This document shows positions 23,595 to 25,140 of a stretch of 25,140 nucleotides of DNA, piece after piece. The notes beneath the pieces were generated by a model, which saw only the letters and a list, made by a program, of their open reading frames with translations, ran no database searches and was not told the DNA's origin. The DNA comes from an uncultured Eubacteriales bacterium. Lineage in GTDB: Bacteria; Bacillota; Clostridia; Oscillospirales; Acutalibacteraceae. The stretch is from assembly GCA_900321195.1 (NCBI GenBank), contig ONVG01000011.1:1-25140 (forward strand), written 5' to 3'. Each line of letters begins with the position of its first letter. The first letter of the stretch is position 1. The position numbers and the translations under genes are program-made.

Positions 23595-23629
23595 TACCGC
23601 ACATGTAAAAGCATGTGCGGTATTTTTTT
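23595..23629 (+). terminator. Strong intrinsic terminator of the 35-codon ORF unit
   Basis: A perfect 11-bp stem TACCGCACATG/CATGTGCGGTA (23595-23605 with 23612-23622), a 6-nt loop and seven Ts (23623-23629). The T-tract runs into the stop codon of the convergent cdd gene (23628). On the minus strand it has only a short U-run, so it works best for plus-strand transcription. Confidence 0.9.
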
Positions 23630-24035
23630 ACAGCTCAAACGCAAACGGCAAAAGCTCCGATAAAGTATTGAGCGAATATTTTTCAGTGCTTGCAGCCGAT
23701 ATTACGCAAATATCTCCTCCGCAAAGCTCAGACATGAACTGTCTGCATATTCCGCAGGGGTAACACGGCTCATCGGCGCTTTTTCCCGCATGTCCTCCGA
23801 CTATTGCTATAGCGCTGAAATTTCTTTTGCCGTCTGAAACTGCCGCTGAAAAAGCCGCTCTCTCTGCGCATATCCCTACAGGATAGGACGCATTCTCGAT
23901 ATTCACGCCCTCATAAATGCTCCCGTCATCACAAAGAAGCGCAGCTCCGACAGTGAATCCCGAATAAGGCGCGTATGACTTTTGCCTTGCTTTTTCAGCC
24001 GTTTCTATAAGCTCATTTATCTTATTTCTGTCCAT
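23628..24035 (-). CDS. cdd: Cytidine deaminase
   Basis: A 135-residue tetrameric-type zinc enzyme deaminating cytidine and deoxycytidine for pyrimidine salvage. The active-site motif VNIENASYPVGICAERAA gives the first Zn ligand C56 and the proton-shuttling E58. PCGICRQ supplies C94 and C97. The N-terminal YAPYSGFTVGAAL binds the nucleoside. Size is normal. Its ATG lies 3 nt after the cysS stop, so translation is probably coupled; the ribosome binding site (CGGAATAAG) is weak, which fits coupling. Confidence 0.96.
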   Translation of the reverse strand: MDRNKINELIETAEKARQKSYAPYSGFTVGAALLCDDGSIYEGVNIENASYPVGICAERAAFSAAVSDGKRNFSAIAIVGGHAGKSADEPCYPCGICRQFMSELCGGDICVISAASTEKYSLNTLSELLPFAFEL

Positions 24036-24038
24036 GAC

Positions 24039-25140
24039 TTATTCCGTTACAACTATAGTTCCCTGCGGCGTATCCTTTATGGTTATGCCCTTGGCTTTAA
24101 GCTCGTCACGTATCCTGTCAGCCTCCGCCCAGTTCTTCTCTTTCCTTGCCTGTGTGCGAAGGTCTATGAGCTTCTGTACATCATCATCTACAGCATTCTT
24201 TTTCTCCGTGTAAAGAAGTCCCAAAACATCTGCAAGCTCCTTGTAAAGTCCGAGTGCAAATTCACAAAGCTCCTTTGAGGGCGCTGTCTGTGCATTGAGA
24301 TTTGAGTTTATATCCCTTGCAAGCTCGAAAAGCGCCGATATAGCATCTGCTGTATTGAGATCGTCATCCATTGCTTCTGTAAAGTCAGCTTTATGGGCAA
24401 GAAGCTTTTCTCTGACTGCGGCTTCATTTTCCTTTTCTCCCGAAACAGCATTCTTTGCAAGGAATTCAAGATCCTCGCGGCAGTTGTAAAGACGTTCGAG
24501 CGCCGACTTGCACTGTTCGATGATATCTGTAGAATAGTTTATCGGGCTGCGGTACTGAGAGGAGAGCATGAGATATCTTATCGGCTCATATCCGTACTTT
24601 TCGGCAACGTCACGGACTGTAAAGAAGTTGTTCAGCGACTTTGACATTTTTCTGTTGTCAACATTGATATAGCCGTTATGCATCCAGTAATTTGCAAACG
24701 GTACTCCGTTGCAGCATTCACTCTGAGCGACCTCGTTTTCATGGTGCGGGAAAATAAGATCCTGCCCGCCGCAGTGTATATCTATAGTTTCACCCAAATA
24801 GCGTCTTGCCATAGCCGAGCATTCTATATGCCAGCCCGGTCTGCCCTGTCCCCAGGGAGAGTCCCAGTAAGGCTCGCCCGGCTTTGCGCCCTTCCAGAGC
24901 GCAAAATCCATCGGGTCCTCTTTTGTATCGCCTATCTGTATCCTTGCGCCTGCCTGAAGCTCCTCAAGAGGCTGATGAGAAAGCTTGCCGTACTCCTTGA
25001 AGATGTCCGCCTTCGCGGACGTACCGACGGGGCCTGCGTTCTTGGCGATGTCGGCGAGTCCGCGCTCGACAGACGCATTGATAGCGGTCTGCCCCTCGGT
25101 CTTTGATAGGGTGTCGCGTGCGTCCTCGCGGAGAAGTGTC
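24039..25140 (-). CDS. cysS: Cysteinyl-tRNA synthetase, C-terminal part (5' end missing or replaced)
   Basis: A class I aminoacyl-tRNA synthetase that charges tRNA-Cys. The frame is open to the window edge, but only 24039 to about 25004 encodes CysS, ~320 residues from FKEYGKLSHQPLEELQAGAR to the end. Visible are WHIECSAMARRYLG (Zn-ligand Cys), CGGQDLIFPHHENE (Zn-ligand His/Glu region), the KMSKS loop in DNRKMSKSLNNFF, the DALR-type helical domain and the C-terminal EKNWAEADRIRDELKAKGI. The HIGH motif and the N-terminal part of the Rossmann domain are absent. Upstream of FKEYGKLS the frame stays open but stops resembling CysS and turns G+C rich (see the entry at 25005-25140). cdd starts 3 nt after the stop. 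Confidence 0.93.
   Translation of the reverse strand, partial: TLLREDARDTLSKTEGQTAINASVERGLADIAKNAGPVGTSAKADIFKEYGKLSHQPLEELQAGARIQIGDTKEDPMDFALWKGAKPGEPYWDSPWGQGRPGWHIECSAMARRYLGETIDIHCGGQDLIFPHHENEVAQSECCNGVPFANYWMHNGYINVDNRKMSKSLNNFFTVRDVAEKYGYEPIRYLMLSSQYRSPINYSTDIIEQCKSALERLYNCREDLEFLAKNAVSGEKENEAAVREKLLAHKADFTEAMDDDLNTADAISALFELARDINSNLNAQTAPSKELCEFALGLYKELADVLGLLYTEKKNAVDDDVQKLIDLRTQARKEKNWAEADRIRDELKAKGITIKDTPQGTIVVTE
25005..25140 (-). other. G+C-rich segment fused in frame to cysS, probable contig-end chimera
   Basis: By my count 89 of 136 bases are G or C (about 65%), well above the neighbouring cysS sequence. The cysS frame continues through it as LREDARDTLSKTEGQ, then SVERGLADIAKNAGPV and TSAKADI. 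This reads like coding DNA of a G+C-rich organism (codons CGC, GAG, GAC, GCG, ACC) but not like CysS. The switch falls at FKEYGKL, within sequence both sources could share. The protein of origin is not recognised. Confidence 0.7.

Noticed and set aside
24999..25140. Intein or inserted mobile element within cysS
   Set aside because: No intein splice-site motifs (terminal His-Asn followed by Cys/Ser/Thr) occur at the junction, and only one edge is visible. A chimeric end explains the composition change more simply.

Overview
The window reads as a piece of a chromosome from an anaerobic Bacillota of the Oscillospiraceae/Ruminococcaceae type. The evidence is moderate G+C with many ATA, AGA and CTT codons, strong Shine-Dalgarno sites with some TTG starts, consensus sigma-A promoters, intrinsic terminators, and lipoproteins and surface proteins with the Ser/Asp/Glu-rich linkers common in gut Ruminococcus relatives. 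This is inferred from gene content and style, not from a database search. Nearly all genes are core housekeeping genes. I see no CRISPR array, rRNA, tRNA, IS element or prophage.

Layout. 1-626 is the 3' end of mfd. 796-1539 is a lipoprotein gene with its own strong promoter, facing a family-4 uracil-DNA glycosylase (1581-2177, minus). A DUF5658-type membrane protein (2290-2643, minus) diverges from lysA (2735-3994, plus). A plus-strand run follows: tcdA, a 78-aa membrane peptide, prmA, a four-TM protein and the Mrp/NBP35 ATPase, ending at a bidirectional terminator at 7724-7757. On the minus strand come a membrane-anchored VanY-type D,D-carboxypeptidase (7763-9343) and a glycolytic cluster pgk-tpiA-[lipoprotein]-gpmI (14689 down to 9509). 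Upstream of that is a large secreted CHAP-domain protein (15318-17489) whose reading frame breaks in its fifth repeat, with the C-terminal anchor left downstream in another frame (14911-15317). An unrecognised 178-aa protein (17801-18337, plus) faces a minus-strand rsmF-aroA-aroC-pheA operon. The window ends with a 35-codon ORF carrying its own terminator, cdd, and the 3' part of cysS.

How the genes work together. pgk, tpiA and gpmI encode three steps of lower glycolysis from one promoter, with an unrelated lipoprotein gene between tpiA and gpmI. aroA, aroC and pheA carry shikimate 3-phosphate to phenylpyruvate with tight or overlapping gene junctions. tcdA, prmA and rsmF modify tRNA, ribosomal protein L11 and rRNA. 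mfd and udg act in DNA repair.

Most unusual points: (1) the last ~136 bases (25005-25140) are about 65% G+C and do not encode CysS although they stay in frame with it, which looks like a chimeric contig end; (2) the CHAP protein has apparently lost about 33 residues plus frame in its fifth repeat; (3) several untranslated hairpins are not simple terminators (4010-4122, 6172-6216, 13421-13447, 14831-14898). I found no convincing new multi-gene system.
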